Source: JANQMY01 sp965228775 (GTDB lineage: Bacteria > Pseudomonadota > Alphaproteobacteria > JANQMY01). From it: 64,000 nt of DNA. The position numbers and the translations under genes are program-made. The notes beneath the pieces were generated by a model, which was not told the origin of the DNA, did not search any database, and worked only from the letters and a program-made list of their open reading frames with translations. Position 1 is the stretch's first letter. Every line of letters begins with the position of its first letter. Shown piece after piece: positions 40,339 through 48,906 of this stretch. The stretch lies in assembly GCA_965228775.1 (NCBI GenBank), contig OZ245840.1, positions 3,782,001-3,846,000 on the forward strand, read 5' to 3'.

Positions 40339-41991
40339 ATGAAAACACAGGTGCTCATCATTGGCGCAGGGCCGGTTGGCCTAACAGCCGCTCTTTTGCT
40401 TGCCAATCAAGGGGTCACGTCGATCGTCATCGACCGGCGTATGGAGCGGATGACCGCCCCAAAGGCGCATGCGGTAAACCCGCGCACCATAGAGATTTGC
40501 GACCAGGCCGGCATTCCCGGAAACGACATCCGTGCCCTGGGAACTCCCTTGGCAAAAGCCGGATCTGTGCGATTTGTTTCCAACCTGGCCGGTGTCGAGT
40601 TCGGCGAGCTGCCGTATGAACGCCAAACGGAAGATGCACTTGCCATCACACCGTTCCCGCTTATCAACACGTCACAGCCCAGGTTCGAATTCTTGGTGGC
40701 AAGCGCGCTTCAAGACAAAGAAGGTGTGAGCCTTCTGCGGGGCGCTGAATGCCGCGAGGTTTTTCAAAATGAAGATGGTGTCGTTGCGCATGTCTTTTTG
40801 CGTGGCGCGCGAGAGCCCGTTGAAATCAATGCGGACTACGTAATCGCGGCCGACGGCGCCGGCTCGCGGACTCGTGACGCTCTTGGGATTTCCATGGAAG
40901 GGCCGGATGCCCTCCAGCACTATGTGATGATTCACTGCGAAGGGGATCTTGGCCGTTTCATCGATCACCGGCCGGGTGTTCTCTTCTTCGTTTTCGATCC
41001 AGCTGCCAGTGGCGCCTTTATCATCTATGACGATACCAAGTCCTGGGTCTTTATGAGGGCCTATGACCCATCCGTCGAAAGCGCAGAAGCGTTTGATGAG
41101 GCACGCTGCCGACGGGAAGTTCTGAATGCCATTGGCGATGAAGATATGACGTTTTCTGTGCGGAATGTCAGCCAATGGACGATGACGGCACAAATCGCCG
41201 AAGCTTATCGTGGTGATCGCGTCTTTCTTGCCGGTGATGCGGCTCACCGTTTTCCCCCCACGGGTGGACTTGGCCTCAATACGGGTATTGGTGATGTCCA
41301 TAATCTGTGTTGGAAGCTTGCCCAAGTCCTCCAGGGGCGAGCGCGCGAAAGTCTCTTAGATACCTACGAGGTGGAGCGGCGGCCTGTTGCGGTCAACAAC
41401 AGCAGTCAAAGCTTGGCCAATGCCGCGAAAGTGTTCGACATGTTTGCCGCGCTTTATGGTGATGATCCGGAAGCAACGGCTGCACATTTCGCAAAAATAG
41501 TGCGGACGAGAGGTGAAAGCGATGCGCTCGCGCGCGCTGTCGAGGCTCAGCGTCCTCACTTCGACAGCATTCAATTGCAACTCGGATACCGCTACCACTC
41601 GGTTGCTTTCATCGGGTCCACGCCGGTCGAAGAAGATGCGGACGCCGATATCAGTAAGTACTCTCCCTCTTATGAGATAGGCGCATTGCTGCCTCACGAA
41701 TGGCTCGGCGAGGCCGATGAAAAAGTTTCAATTCTGTCGAAACTCGCGGTCGATCGCTTCACTCTTATCTGCGGTTCTGCAGTGGCCCTCGAAGAGGACG
41801 ACATATCCCGGTCACCGGTAAGCGTTTTCGCACGGACAAATCATTGGTCTGGCAATGCCGGTCTCGCAGATGGCGATGCTTTATTGATCCGGCCTGACGG
41901 GCATATTGCGGCGAGATACGAAAACTCAGCCGACGGATTGGCCGTACGCGTCAAAAAAGACATCGACACCATATTGGCAGGAGAGGGATAG
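40339..41991 (+). CDS. FAD-dependent monooxygenase (PheA/TfdB, MhpA-like)
   Basis: 550 residues with the p-hydroxybenzoate-hydroxylase fold: FAD-binding VLIIGAGPVGLTAALLLANQG at the N-terminus (GxGxxG), the DG motif at VIAADGAGSRTRDALGI (about 170-186), and GDRVFLAGDAAHRFPPTGGLGLNTGIGDVHNLCWKLAQVL (GD motif, about 295-334). The C-terminal thioredoxin-like domain is short. It hydroxylates an aromatic or polyketide-like ring using NAD(P)H and oxygen. It heads an operon with an SDR and a small membrane protein and is under the divergent TetR gene. Confidence 0.92.
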   Translation: MKTQVLIIGAGPVGLTAALLLANQGVTSIVIDRRMERMTAPKAHAVNPRTIEICDQAGIPGNDIRALGTPLAKAGSVRFVSNLAGVEFGELPYERQTEDALAITPFPLINTSQPRFEFLVASALQDKEGVSLLRGAECREVFQNEDGVVAHVFLRGAREPVEINADYVIAADGAGSRTRDALGISMEGPDALQHYVMIHCEGDLGRFIDHRPGVLFFVFDPAASGAFIIYDDTKSWVFMRAYDPSVESAEAFDEARCRREVLNAIGDEDMTFSVRNVSQWTMTAQIAEAYRGDRVFLAGDAAHRFPPTGGLGLNTGIGDVHNLCWKLAQVLQGRARESLLDTYEVERRPVAVNNSSQSLANAAKVFDMFAALYGDDPEATAAHFAKIVRTRGESDALARAVEAQRPHFDSIQLQLGYRYHSVAFIGSTPVEEDADADISKYSPSYEIGALLPHEWLGEADEKVSILSKLAVDRFTLICGSAVALEEDDISRSPVSVFARTNHWSGNAGLADGDALLIRPDGHIAARYENSADGLAVRVKKDIDTILAGEG

Positions 41992-42771
41992 ATGGATCTT
42001 GGCATTAGTGGCCGCAGCGCCGTCGTTTGTGCGTCGTCACGTGGGCTTGGAAAGGCATGTGCCCTGTCCCTTGCCCTAGAAGGCGTGAATGTCGTCATCA
42101 ATGGCCGCACTGAAGAAACACTTCACGAGACGGCTGAAGAGTTGCGTCGGTCGTCGGAGGTAAGTGTAACGGCTGTCGTGGCGGATATCGACACATCAGA
42201 AGGACGGGAGAAACTCCTGGCGGCGTGTCCTGCGCCGGACATTCTTGTGAACAATAATGGAGGGCCACCTCCTGGTGCATTCCAGCAATGGGGGGAGGCT
42301 GAATGGGACGAGGCGCTTCAATCGAACTTGCTGGCGCCGGTTTTCATGATCAAGGCAGTCCTTGGCGGCATGCAAGAACGAAAATTCGGCCGTGTCGTGA
42401 ACATAACTTCGGCAATGGTCAAAACACCCCGGTCACCTATGGGGCTGTCAACCACAGCACGGTCCGGGCTGACCGCCCTGTGTAAAGGTCTTTCGCAAGA
42501 CGTGGCGAAAGACAATGTAACGATTAATAATCTGCTCCCGGAACGTTTTGATACGGATCGGCAGAAGCAGATGGCTGAGCTTGCTGTGGCATTCAAGAAA
42601 ATCACGATGGAAGAGGCTCGGGCCGAAATCGCCGAAACCATTGCGGCGAAACGAATGGGGGAGCCGAAAGAATTTGGCGATGCCTGTGCATTCCTGTGCA
42701 GCGCGCAGGCAGGTTTCATTTCCGGCCAGAACCTACAATTGGATGGCGGTAGCTATCCAGGACTCATCTAA
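41992..42771 (+). CDS. SDR family oxidoreductase
   Basis: 259 residues. The ATG at 41992 follows the monooxygenase stop codon directly. CASSRGLGKACALSLA is the nucleotide-binding motif (a TGxxxGxG variant with CASSRGLG), then NNNGGPPPG in place of NNAG, and ITSAMVKTPRSPMGLSTTARSG, where the usual YxxxK Tyr-Lys is replaced by an S-T-T-A-R pattern. The C-terminal GFISGQNLQLDGG is standard. The loss of the classical catalytic Tyr matches the 3-oxoacyl-ACP-reductase-like or quinuclidinone-like divergent SDR group, so activity may differ. It probably processes the hydroxylated product. Confidence 0.86.
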   Translation: MDLGISGRSAVVCASSRGLGKACALSLALEGVNVVINGRTEETLHETAEELRRSSEVSVTAVVADIDTSEGREKLLAACPAPDILVNNNGGPPPGAFQQWGEAEWDEALQSNLLAPVFMIKAVLGGMQERKFGRVVNITSAMVKTPRSPMGLSTTARSGLTALCKGLSQDVAKDNVTINNLLPERFDTDRQKQMAELAVAFKKITMEEARAEIAETIAAKRMGEPKEFGDACAFLCSAQAGFISGQNLQLDGGSYPGLI

Positions 42772-42787
42772 GAAGAGGAACGTTCAG

Positions 42788-43219
42788 ATGGACACAGTCT
42801 TTGCCGCAAAGATCATTCTAACCCTGGTCGCGTTTGCCATGGGCGTTGGCCCCATGCGTGCCGACTTCAACTCAACGCACGCAACCAATCCCTTGTGGCC
42901 GCCTCACGCCCGTTTTCACGTGGTGTGGCAGGTGCTGACCCAAGCAGGCGTCTCGCTTTTTGTGATTGTTTTGCTCTGGGGTTTCGGCAGTCCCCTGCAT
43001 ATTTGGATGGCGGTGGCGCTGAACTACAATTGGATGATTACTTTTGTTATGACCGTCAGCAGCATGAAGATGTATGACGGCGCTTTGAAGGACGTCAACG
43101 GCATTAAGCCGTTCAAGTTCAACATTGGCGGCAAGATACGCGAGGTGGACACCAACGTCTTTGGCGCCACCATCTTGGCAATTTTGAATACCGTGGCCGT
43201 GATTCTGCTACTGTCCTAG
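42788..43219 (+). CDS. small membrane protein of unknown function
   Basis: 143 residues from the ATG at 42788, with AGAGGAA eight bases before it. Four hydrophobic segments: FAAKIILTLVAFAMGVGP, WQVLTQAGVSLFVIVLLWGF, WMAVALNYNWMITFVMTVSS, TNVFGATILAILNTVAVILLL. DFNSTHATNPLWPPHARFHVVWQ between helices 1 and 2 has several His and may bind a cofactor or metal. It closes the monooxygenase-SDR operon. Its last 12 bp overlap the convergent LysR gene. No function can be assigned. Confidence 0.77.
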   Translation: MDTVFAAKIILTLVAFAMGVGPMRADFNSTHATNPLWPPHARFHVVWQVLTQAGVSLFVIVLLWGFGSPLHIWMAVALNYNWMITFVMTVSSMKMYDGALKDVNGIKPFKFNIGGKIREVDTNVFGATILAILNTVAVILLLS

Positions 43220-44104
43220 GAAGGCGCTCTTCTGTTGGCGCAGTATTTCCTCGGCAAACTGCATAAAAGCCCGAACACGCGCTGTGCGGCGCAGGTCCGA
43301 ATGGGTCAGAATCCAGACGTCGCGTGACGGTGTTGGTTTTCTTTCTGTTGCTCGGATCAAGCCTTCTTCCCTGTCCCCCACAAAACAGGGCAACAGAGCG
43401 ATACCAAGGCCGGACTTGGCAGCCGCAATTTGAAGCCGAAGATCGCCGAAGGTACCCCAAGCAGGAACCCGTGCAAACTCGGTTTCCTGCGCCCAAGACG
43501 GGTACAGACCATCTGCATCGTCCCAGCCGATCCAGCGTCCGTCATCAGGCTGGTTGACCAGGTCGCGTGTCGCTAAATACTTCGGGCTGGCATAGACAGA
43601 CAGATTGTATCGAAACAGCCGCTTACCCACGAGCGTTTGGGGCGGGTTGTTGTCCATGCGGATGGCCACATCGGCTTCACGGCGGGCCACATCCAACAAA
43701 TCGTGGGTCACTTTGATTTCTAAGTCCAGGCCAGGATAGCGTTCGGTAAACTCCACCAGGCGTGGTGCGAATGCGTGAACCGCGATCGGCTCGGACATGG
43801 TGGCGCTGATCTTTCCGGTCAGCACGTTGTCGCGTCCGGCGATTTGCCGCTCTACATCCCCAAGTTCGGAGGCAAACGACCGGGCGACAGCGACCAGTTC
43901 CTCTCCGGCCTCGGTGAGAGCGTAGCCCTCCGGGCGGCGGTCGAAAAGCCGTACGCCGGTATTATCTTCCAGCCGTTCTATCCGGCGGCTGACGGTTGAG
44001 TGATGAACCCCCAATACCTTGGCGGCACTTCGAACGGTTCTTGCGCCCGCTACCTCGGCAAAAGTCTTCAGATCTTCCCAATCCAGTCCGCGCACGCTGC
44101 TCAT
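43208..44104 (-). CDS. LysR family transcriptional regulator
   Basis: 298 residues from the ATG at 44104. The winged helix is DLKTFAEVAGARTVRSAAKVLGVHHSTVSRRIERLEDNTGVRLFDRRPEGYALTEAGEELV (about residues 10-70). The rest is the effector-binding domain with LDLEIKVTHDLLDVARREADVAIRMDNNP and SGLGIALLPCFVGDR. It is closest to LysRs that control neighbouring oxidoreductase genes. It faces the MAPEG gene across a 208-bp gap with GCAAATTTGC-like elements. Confidence 0.91.
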   Translation of the reverse strand: MSSVRGLDWEDLKTFAEVAGARTVRSAAKVLGVHHSTVSRRIERLEDNTGVRLFDRRPEGYALTEAGEELVAVARSFASELGDVERQIAGRDNVLTGKISATMSEPIAVHAFAPRLVEFTERYPGLDLEIKVTHDLLDVARREADVAIRMDNNPPQTLVGKRLFRYNLSVYASPKYLATRDLVNQPDDGRWIGWDDADGLYPSWAQETEFARVPAWGTFGDLRLQIAAAKSGLGIALLPCFVGDREEGLIRATERKPTPSRDVWILTHSDLRRTARVRAFMQFAEEILRQQKSAFLGQ

Positions 44105-44145
44105 CACGATCTCCCATTTGCTTCCCGTTGCATGATTACATGGTG

Positions 44146-44200
44146 GCGCAATTTCGCAACATCAAGTCGCATTTCATGGGGGCGAAATGAGCAAATTTGC
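44146..44200. promoter_or_regulatory. Repeated GC(A/G)AATTT elements in the LysR/MAPEG divergent region
   Basis: GCGCAATTTCGC at 44146-44157 and the perfect palindrome GCAAATTTGC at 44191-44200 are similar and 45 bp apart. This is plausible for a LysR operator pair, but I see no firm T-N11-A anchor. Confidence 0.4.
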
Positions 44201-44312
44201 GACACATATATGGCGCGTTAGGGATGGGATTACGTGCGGACAGCAGAAAACTGGCGGAAAAGTGCGGAAAACCGGTCCTTAGCCTGGTTTGAACTGTAGA
44301 GAGGGAAGGTTC

Positions 44313-44750
44313 GTGACAGCCCCAGTGATCACGGCGATGGTCGCCGCAATTATCATTATCTTGCAGCAAATTCTGATGCTTACCGTGGGCTTGCACCGGG
44401 GCCGCGCGGGCATCGGTGTCGGGTTTGGAGAAGATCAGAATTTGGAGCGGAAGATTCGCCGCCATGGCAATTTGGCGGAGAACGCAGCTTTATTTATCGC
44501 TACTTTGGCACTTGCCGAAATTCTTGGCACACCGGGAATAATTGTCATGGTTTTCGGTGCCGTATTTGTTTCTGCACGGATTTTTCACGCACTTGGCATG
44601 GGGTCTTTATCGGGCTCTCATTTGGCCGATGGTGGCGCCGTCTTTCGAATGATGCGCGCCTTGGGCGCCTTGGGGACTGTGCTGGCAGGGGTCGCTCTAG
44701 GGGGATACCTTATCTATTTTCTTTCAGCATCGACGGGCATACCAATCTAG
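44313..44750 (+). CDS. MAPEG family membrane protein
   Basis: 145 residues from GTG at 44313, with GAGAGGGAAGG just upstream; a TTG frame reaches 44289. Four membrane helices: ITAMVAAIIIILQQILMLTVGLH, ENAALFIATLALAEILG, IIVMVFGAVFVSARIFHALGM and LGALGTVLAGVALGGYLIYFL. The RRHGNLAENAALFI and SARIFHALGM segments are MAPEG signatures (membrane-bound glutathione transferase/eicosanoid-type). The substrate is unknown. Confidence 0.85.
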   Translation: MTAPVITAMVAAIIIILQQILMLTVGLHRGRAGIGVGFGEDQNLERKIRRHGNLAENAALFIATLALAEILGTPGIIVMVFGAVFVSARIFHALGMGSLSGSHLADGGAVFRMMRALGALGTVLAGVALGGYLIYFLSASTGIPI

Positions 44751-44754
44751 AATA

Positions 44755-45351
44755 TTACCAACGGTTGATGTGCATGACATCTTGAACCGGGCGCCGCTTC
44801 ACCTTGGTGAAACCGCGCTCGGGATACCCGGCGGCAATGGATACGCAGAGAAACACGTCATCTGGAATGTTCATCAGTTTACGAATTAGGTCTTCGGCCA
44901 TGAAATGGAACGTGGTGAAGGCGGTGCCTATTCCCATCGACCTTGCGGCAACAATCAGGTTTTGAGCGGCCGGATAGACCGAGGCATACATAAACACTTC
45001 CTGCGGATCCTGCGGTGGATACGATTTCCGGCCGCATCCGAATATCCAAGCCGGCACTTTGGCAAAGTTTTCCGCCAGATGCTGAGCCCCGTCATACATT
45101 CGTGTTTGTGACGGATCGAGGCCTTGCGGACGATTGGCAAAAACCGGTGCCATGCCTTTCGCCACCGCCTCTCCAACTTCTTTCTTTAAATCAGGATCGG
45201 TCATGATGGCGAATTCCCAGCCTTGGCTGTTGCCCGCGCTGGAAGCTCTCGTGGCAGCGTAGATCAGACGTTCCAGTGTTTTCCGGGGCAGCGGGTCTTC
45301 CTTCAGATACCGCATGGCAATGCAGCTTTCCATCGCTTCAACAACGTCCAT
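44755..45351 (-). CDS. nitroreductase family protein
   Basis: 198 residues. The N-terminal MEAMESCIAMRYLKEDPLPRKTLERLIYAATRASSAGNSQGWEFAIMTD holds the FMN-binding R-x-L region and the SSAGNSQ motif. LIVAARSMGIGTAFTTFHF and AGYPERGFTKVKRRP are the C-terminal FMN/NADH sites. It reduces nitro, quinone or related compounds with a bound flavin. The gene is 3 bp from, and convergent with, the MAPEG gene. Confidence 0.88.
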   Translation of the reverse strand: MDVVEAMESCIAMRYLKEDPLPRKTLERLIYAATRASSAGNSQGWEFAIMTDPDLKKEVGEAVAKGMAPVFANRPQGLDPSQTRMYDGAQHLAENFAKVPAWIFGCGRKSYPPQDPQEVFMYASVYPAAQNLIVAARSMGIGTAFTTFHFMAEDLIRKLMNIPDDVFLCVSIAAGYPERGFTKVKRRPVQDVMHINRW

Positions 45352-45486
45352 TTATCTCTCCGCATTTAGATTATCCGCCGTCAGATTAGGGCAAAATAGT
45401 TGTGTGAGTCAGTTCACAGAAAAAACACGCTTTAATTGCTGAGTTATCCAAAATATAAACCATAGATTTATCAAATTGGCGCAATA

Positions 45487-46611
45487 TTGTCGCGGTTAAG
45501 AAGATTACTCTCGAAAACGGGGGAGGGGATGGCCCATATCGCTGCCGCGCAGGACGCGTTCTTGGTAGAGCAAAAGAAGTGTCGCTTGCCCCGTGCGGTT
45601 TACGACTCGATCATAGGAAGCGCCATCTTCTGCTCGTGCGCCGCGCTGTTGGTCTCGGTCGACTTCTTCGAGAAGCTATACGGATATACAAGGTCAAACG
45701 AACACCTGGAACTGGATGAATGGATTGCCTCGGTACCTGCCCTGGCGGCGGTCGCGGTATGGTTTGCCTTCCGGCGGTGGCAAGAAGCTCATGTATTGAA
45801 TGCCCGCCTGATTGAGGCATCTCTCGAAGTAGAGAAAGTGCACCGCGAGATGCACGTCATTCAAGAAAGACGATTTGAGCTCGAGCAATTCGAAACACTG
45901 GGGCGTCTTGCGGCCGGGTTTTCTCACGAACTGAACAACACGTTTCAGCCGGCAGTCATGCTCACGCAGTTGGTGTTGAGAAAAGAGCCGTTGAGCGACG
46001 ATGGAAGGGCGAATCTTGAAACAGTGTTGGAGGCTTGCCGGTGCAGCCAAGACATTGTCGAAAAGACAATGATGGTTGTTAAAGCCAATCGCTCTGTTCG
46101 CAAAGATATTCCTTTGGCGCCGGCGCTGCGGCGGGCTGTCGAGCTGGCATCGGGCTCAATACCATCGTCGACCACCATCAGTGCAGAGATCGAAGATTTT
46201 TCCCCGCTTGCTTCTGTCAATGAGACCGAGTTGCTCCAGATTGTTTCAAACTTGCTGATGAACAGTGCGAATGCTTTGCCGTCTGGCGGCCGTATCGTTG
46301 TCAAGTTGTCACTACAGGCTGCAGCAGATCGATCGGAAAAACCTGTCGGTGATCTTCAACTCGATTGCTTCAGAATCTCCGTAACCGATAACGGTTGCGG
46401 CATGAGTGAAGAAACACAGAAACACATTTTTGATCCGTTCTTTACAGCCGGCCCACCGCCGAGAGGAACCGGTCTCGGACTATCGATCGTACACAGAATA
46501 GTCAGCGACTGGAATGGACGCATTTCTGTCGCCTCAGAGGTTGGAAAAGGCACGCGTGTGGATATTTTTCTGCCGGCGCATGACACTACATTAGGAGTAC
46601 AAAATGGCTGA
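45487..46611 (+). CDS. sensor histidine kinase
   Basis: 374 residues from a TTG at 45487, or 360 from an ATG at 45529, whose GGGGGAGG is unusually close; neither start is ideal. Two membrane helices near residues 38-55 (IIGSAIFCSCAALLVS) and 77-93 (ALAAVAVWFAF) precede a coiled linker. The His-box is FETLGRLAAGFSHELNNTFQP; the ATPase has LLQIVSNLLMNSANAL (N box), VTDNGCGMSEETQKHIFDPFF (G1/F) and GTGLGLSIVHRIV (G2). There is no separate sensor domain. The response regulator follows with an 8-bp overlap, so the pair is translationally coupled. Confidence 0.9.
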   Translation: MSRLRRLLSKTGEGMAHIAAAQDAFLVEQKKCRLPRAVYDSIIGSAIFCSCAALLVSVDFFEKLYGYTRSNEHLELDEWIASVPALAAVAVWFAFRRWQEAHVLNARLIEASLEVEKVHREMHVIQERRFELEQFETLGRLAAGFSHELNNTFQPAVMLTQLVLRKEPLSDDGRANLETVLEACRCSQDIVEKTMMVVKANRSVRKDIPLAPALRRAVELASGSIPSSTTISAEIEDFSPLASVNETELLQIVSNLLMNSANALPSGGRIVVKLSLQAAADRSEKPVGDLQLDCFRISVTDNGCGMSEETQKHIFDPFFTAGPPPRGTGLGLSIVHRIVSDWNGRISVASEVGKGTRVDIFLPAHDTTLGVQNG

Positions 46612-46984
46612 TATCTTGGTCGTCGATGACATGCCTCTCGTCAGGCGGGCACTAGCTGCTCTGTTATTGGACAGCGGGCATATGGTGACGGAAGCGGATA
46701 ATGGAAAGTGTGCCATGCAGGAATTGGACATGCATGACTTCGACTTGGTGATCACTGATGTTTATATGCCTGAACGGGACGGTCTTGAGGTCATTCGGTA
46801 TCTTCGAGAGTCTGATCGGGAAACAAAAATTATCGCCATTTCCGGGGGTGGCGCACGGCAAGATGCTCAGTCTGCGTTGACACTTACCCGCTATGTCGGG
46901 GCTGACCTCGGCCTCCAAAAACCCATTGAAAATGAGGTGCTTCTTGAAGCTGTTGAGGCGTTAACGAACACTGCAAGACAGTAA
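46604..46984 (+). CDS. single-domain response regulator
   Basis: 126 residues, a bare receiver domain. ILVVDDMPLVRRALAALL gives the acidic pocket, LVITDVYMPERDGLEVIRYLRE the phosphoacceptor Asp, then IAISGG and GADLGLQKPIENEVLLEAV with the conserved Lys. It has no output domain and probably acts by binding another protein. It starts within the last codons of the histidine kinase gene (ATG at 46604, kinase stop at 46611). Confidence 0.9.
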   Translation: MADILVVDDMPLVRRALAALLLDSGHMVTEADNGKCAMQELDMHDFDLVITDVYMPERDGLEVIRYLRESDRETKIIAISGGGARQDAQSALTLTRYVGADLGLQKPIENEVLLEAVEALTNTARQ

Positions 46985-47129
46985 GAAAATCTGTGGATGT
47001 CAAAAATTGCGCCAAGGCGGTCCAGGCGGATCGATTGAAACGATGTGGGCAACGAAATTGAAAGCACCTGTCGGGACAATTGACGCATACTAAGCTTTTG
47101 ATGGCTCAGCGACGTAATGGGGTCGGTAT

Positions 47130-48218
47130 ATGCGCTGCGAACAAATTTCGCCGAACAAATTGGCAGAAAATTCGGCTTTTGATGGTCACGAAGAAGTCTA
47201 CAAATTTGACGACGAGCATACCGGCCTAAAGGCAATCATCGCCCTACACGATACGTCACGCGGCCCGGCCGCAGGCGGTTGCCGTTATTGGCGCTACACG
47301 ACCGAAGCCGATGCTTTATCCGATGTTCTGAGATTGTCAAAAGCCATGAGCTTTAAGAACGCCATGGCCGGACTTCCGCTTGGTGGCGGTAAGGCAGTGA
47401 TTTGGACGGACCGCGAAGCGATTGACCGCGAAGCCTTTTTTGAGGCATTCGGCCGCGCTGTCGCAACTTTGAATGGCCGCTACATCACCGCGGAAGACGT
47501 GGGCACGCAAGTCAGTGACATGGTGGCTGTTGCGAAAGAGACGAAATTCGTCTGTGGCTTACCGCCGAAAGATGGCATGCCGGGGGGTGATCCATCGCCC
47601 ACAACTGCATACGGTGTTTTCTTGGGGATTGGGGCTGCCGTTAAGTTTCGCCTGGCACGTCCTTCGTTAGAGGGGGCACAGGTTGCCGTTCAAGGATTAG
47701 GGAGTGTTGGCTTTCACCTTTGCGAACTGCTGTCCGAAGCCGGCGCGCAACTATCCGTATGCGATATAAACAATGAGCGGACAGAACAAGCGGCGGATGA
47801 GTTTTCGGCTCTAATCGTGTCTCCCGATCGTGCTTTGGAAATAGAATGCGATGTTCTCGCTCCATGCGCTATGGGGGGCGTTCTCGACAAGAAATCAATC
47901 CCAATGATCAAATCCAAAATCGTGGCGGGCGCTGCCAATAATCAATTGGCCTCCGATCAGGACGGTGAGCTGCTACGGCTGCGCGGCATTCTGTATGCGC
48001 CTGATTATGTGATCAATGCGGGCGGCATCATTCAAGTGGCAGCCGAATACTTCGGCTGGGAAAAGGACGACGTTTCCGACCGGGTCGCGGCCATCCCAAT
48101 GTCCTTGCAGCAGATTTTTGATGAAAGCGATTGGCGCCACAAAGCGACGAATATTGTTGCGGACGAGCTTGCCAAAACAAAACTTTCAGGGATCGCGCCG
48201 CTGCGGGCCGTTTCTTAG
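47130..48218 (+). CDS. leucine-type amino acid dehydrogenase (Glu/Leu/Phe/Val dehydrogenase family)
   Basis: 362 residues. LKAIIALHDTSRGPAAGGCRYWRY and LPLGGGKAVIW (substrate-binding Lys) mark the N-domain. YITAEDVGTQVSDMVAVAKETKFVCGLP holds the catalytic Asp loop, and VAVQGLGSVGFHLCELLSEAGAQLSVCD the NAD-binding Rossmann motif. The size and the GxGSVG motif fit leucine/valine dehydrogenase rather than glutamate dehydrogenase. It deaminates a branched-chain amino acid to its 2-oxo acid with NAD+. Its neighbours do not suggest a pathway. Confidence 0.92.
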   Translation: MRCEQISPNKLAENSAFDGHEEVYKFDDEHTGLKAIIALHDTSRGPAAGGCRYWRYTTEADALSDVLRLSKAMSFKNAMAGLPLGGGKAVIWTDREAIDREAFFEAFGRAVATLNGRYITAEDVGTQVSDMVAVAKETKFVCGLPPKDGMPGGDPSPTTAYGVFLGIGAAVKFRLARPSLEGAQVAVQGLGSVGFHLCELLSEAGAQLSVCDINNERTEQAADEFSALIVSPDRALEIECDVLAPCAMGGVLDKKSIPMIKSKIVAGAANNQLASDQDGELLRLRGILYAPDYVINAGGIIQVAAEYFGWEKDDVSDRVAAIPMSLQQIFDESDWRHKATNIVADELAKTKLSGIAPLRAVS

Positions 48219-48386
48219 GAAACCCAGTGTTCTTGCATGAACTCATTGCGTTCGTGCAGTTTTGGGGCTGAAGCTCCCATACAATATGTTCGGTCAGTGC
48301 GTTCGATGCATGTCCCGTCTTTGAATTGGGCTCTACGCCAGCAATAATGCGCGTCGCTCAAATCAAGAACGCGAAGGGGCAGGTGC

Positions 48387-48899
48387 ATGCTTTCCGAGGA
48401 AGAGTTACAAGAACTTCATGACCGTCAAGCAATCCAAAACACATTGGTCACTTACTGCCGGGGAATCGACCGGTGTGATATCGATGTTTTGAAGTCTGTC
48501 TACTGGCCAGAAGCAACCGACGACCACGGATCATTCAATGGCAATGCACATGAATTCTGTGAGTACGTCATTCCCGCGTTGAAGGAAATGCGTCAGACGA
48601 TGCATCTGATCAGCAATGTCCACATTGAACTTGAAGGAAATCGTGCGAAGGCGGAAACCTACTGCGTTGCGTACCATCATCTGGAAGGAGAAGAGGGGCC
48701 CGTCGATATGGTTGTTGGGGGACGATACCTTGATCTTTTTGAAAAGCGCTTCTTCAAATGGAAGATCCTAAAGCGGGTCTATGTCATGGATTGGAACCAG
48801 AACACGCCCGCTACTGCCGAATGGGAAGCGGGGCTTTTCGGACAGCTCAAAACCAGGGGTAAGCGCTTTCCCGACGACCCCTGGTATCAGTTTGGCTGA
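48387..48899 (+). CDS. SnoaL-like / NTF2-fold protein
   Basis: 170 residues. The opening EEELQELHDRQAIQNTLVTYCRGIDRCDIDVLKSVYWPEATDDHG is typical of the SnoaL_4 group, whose members include dehydratases and ring hydroxylase small subunits. The cone fold pocket carries His/Asp residues (HHLEGEE, YHH). The exact reaction cannot be set. It lies 170 bp after the dehydrogenase and 7 bp from the convergent VWA gene. Confidence 0.8.
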   Translation: MLSEEELQELHDRQAIQNTLVTYCRGIDRCDIDVLKSVYWPEATDDHGSFNGNAHEFCEYVIPALKEMRQTMHLISNVHIELEGNRAKAETYCVAYHHLEGEEGPVDMVVGGRYLDLFEKRFFKWKILKRVYVMDWNQNTPATAEWEAGLFGQLKTRGKRFPDDPWYQFG

Positions 48900-48906
48900 G
48901 ATTTCA

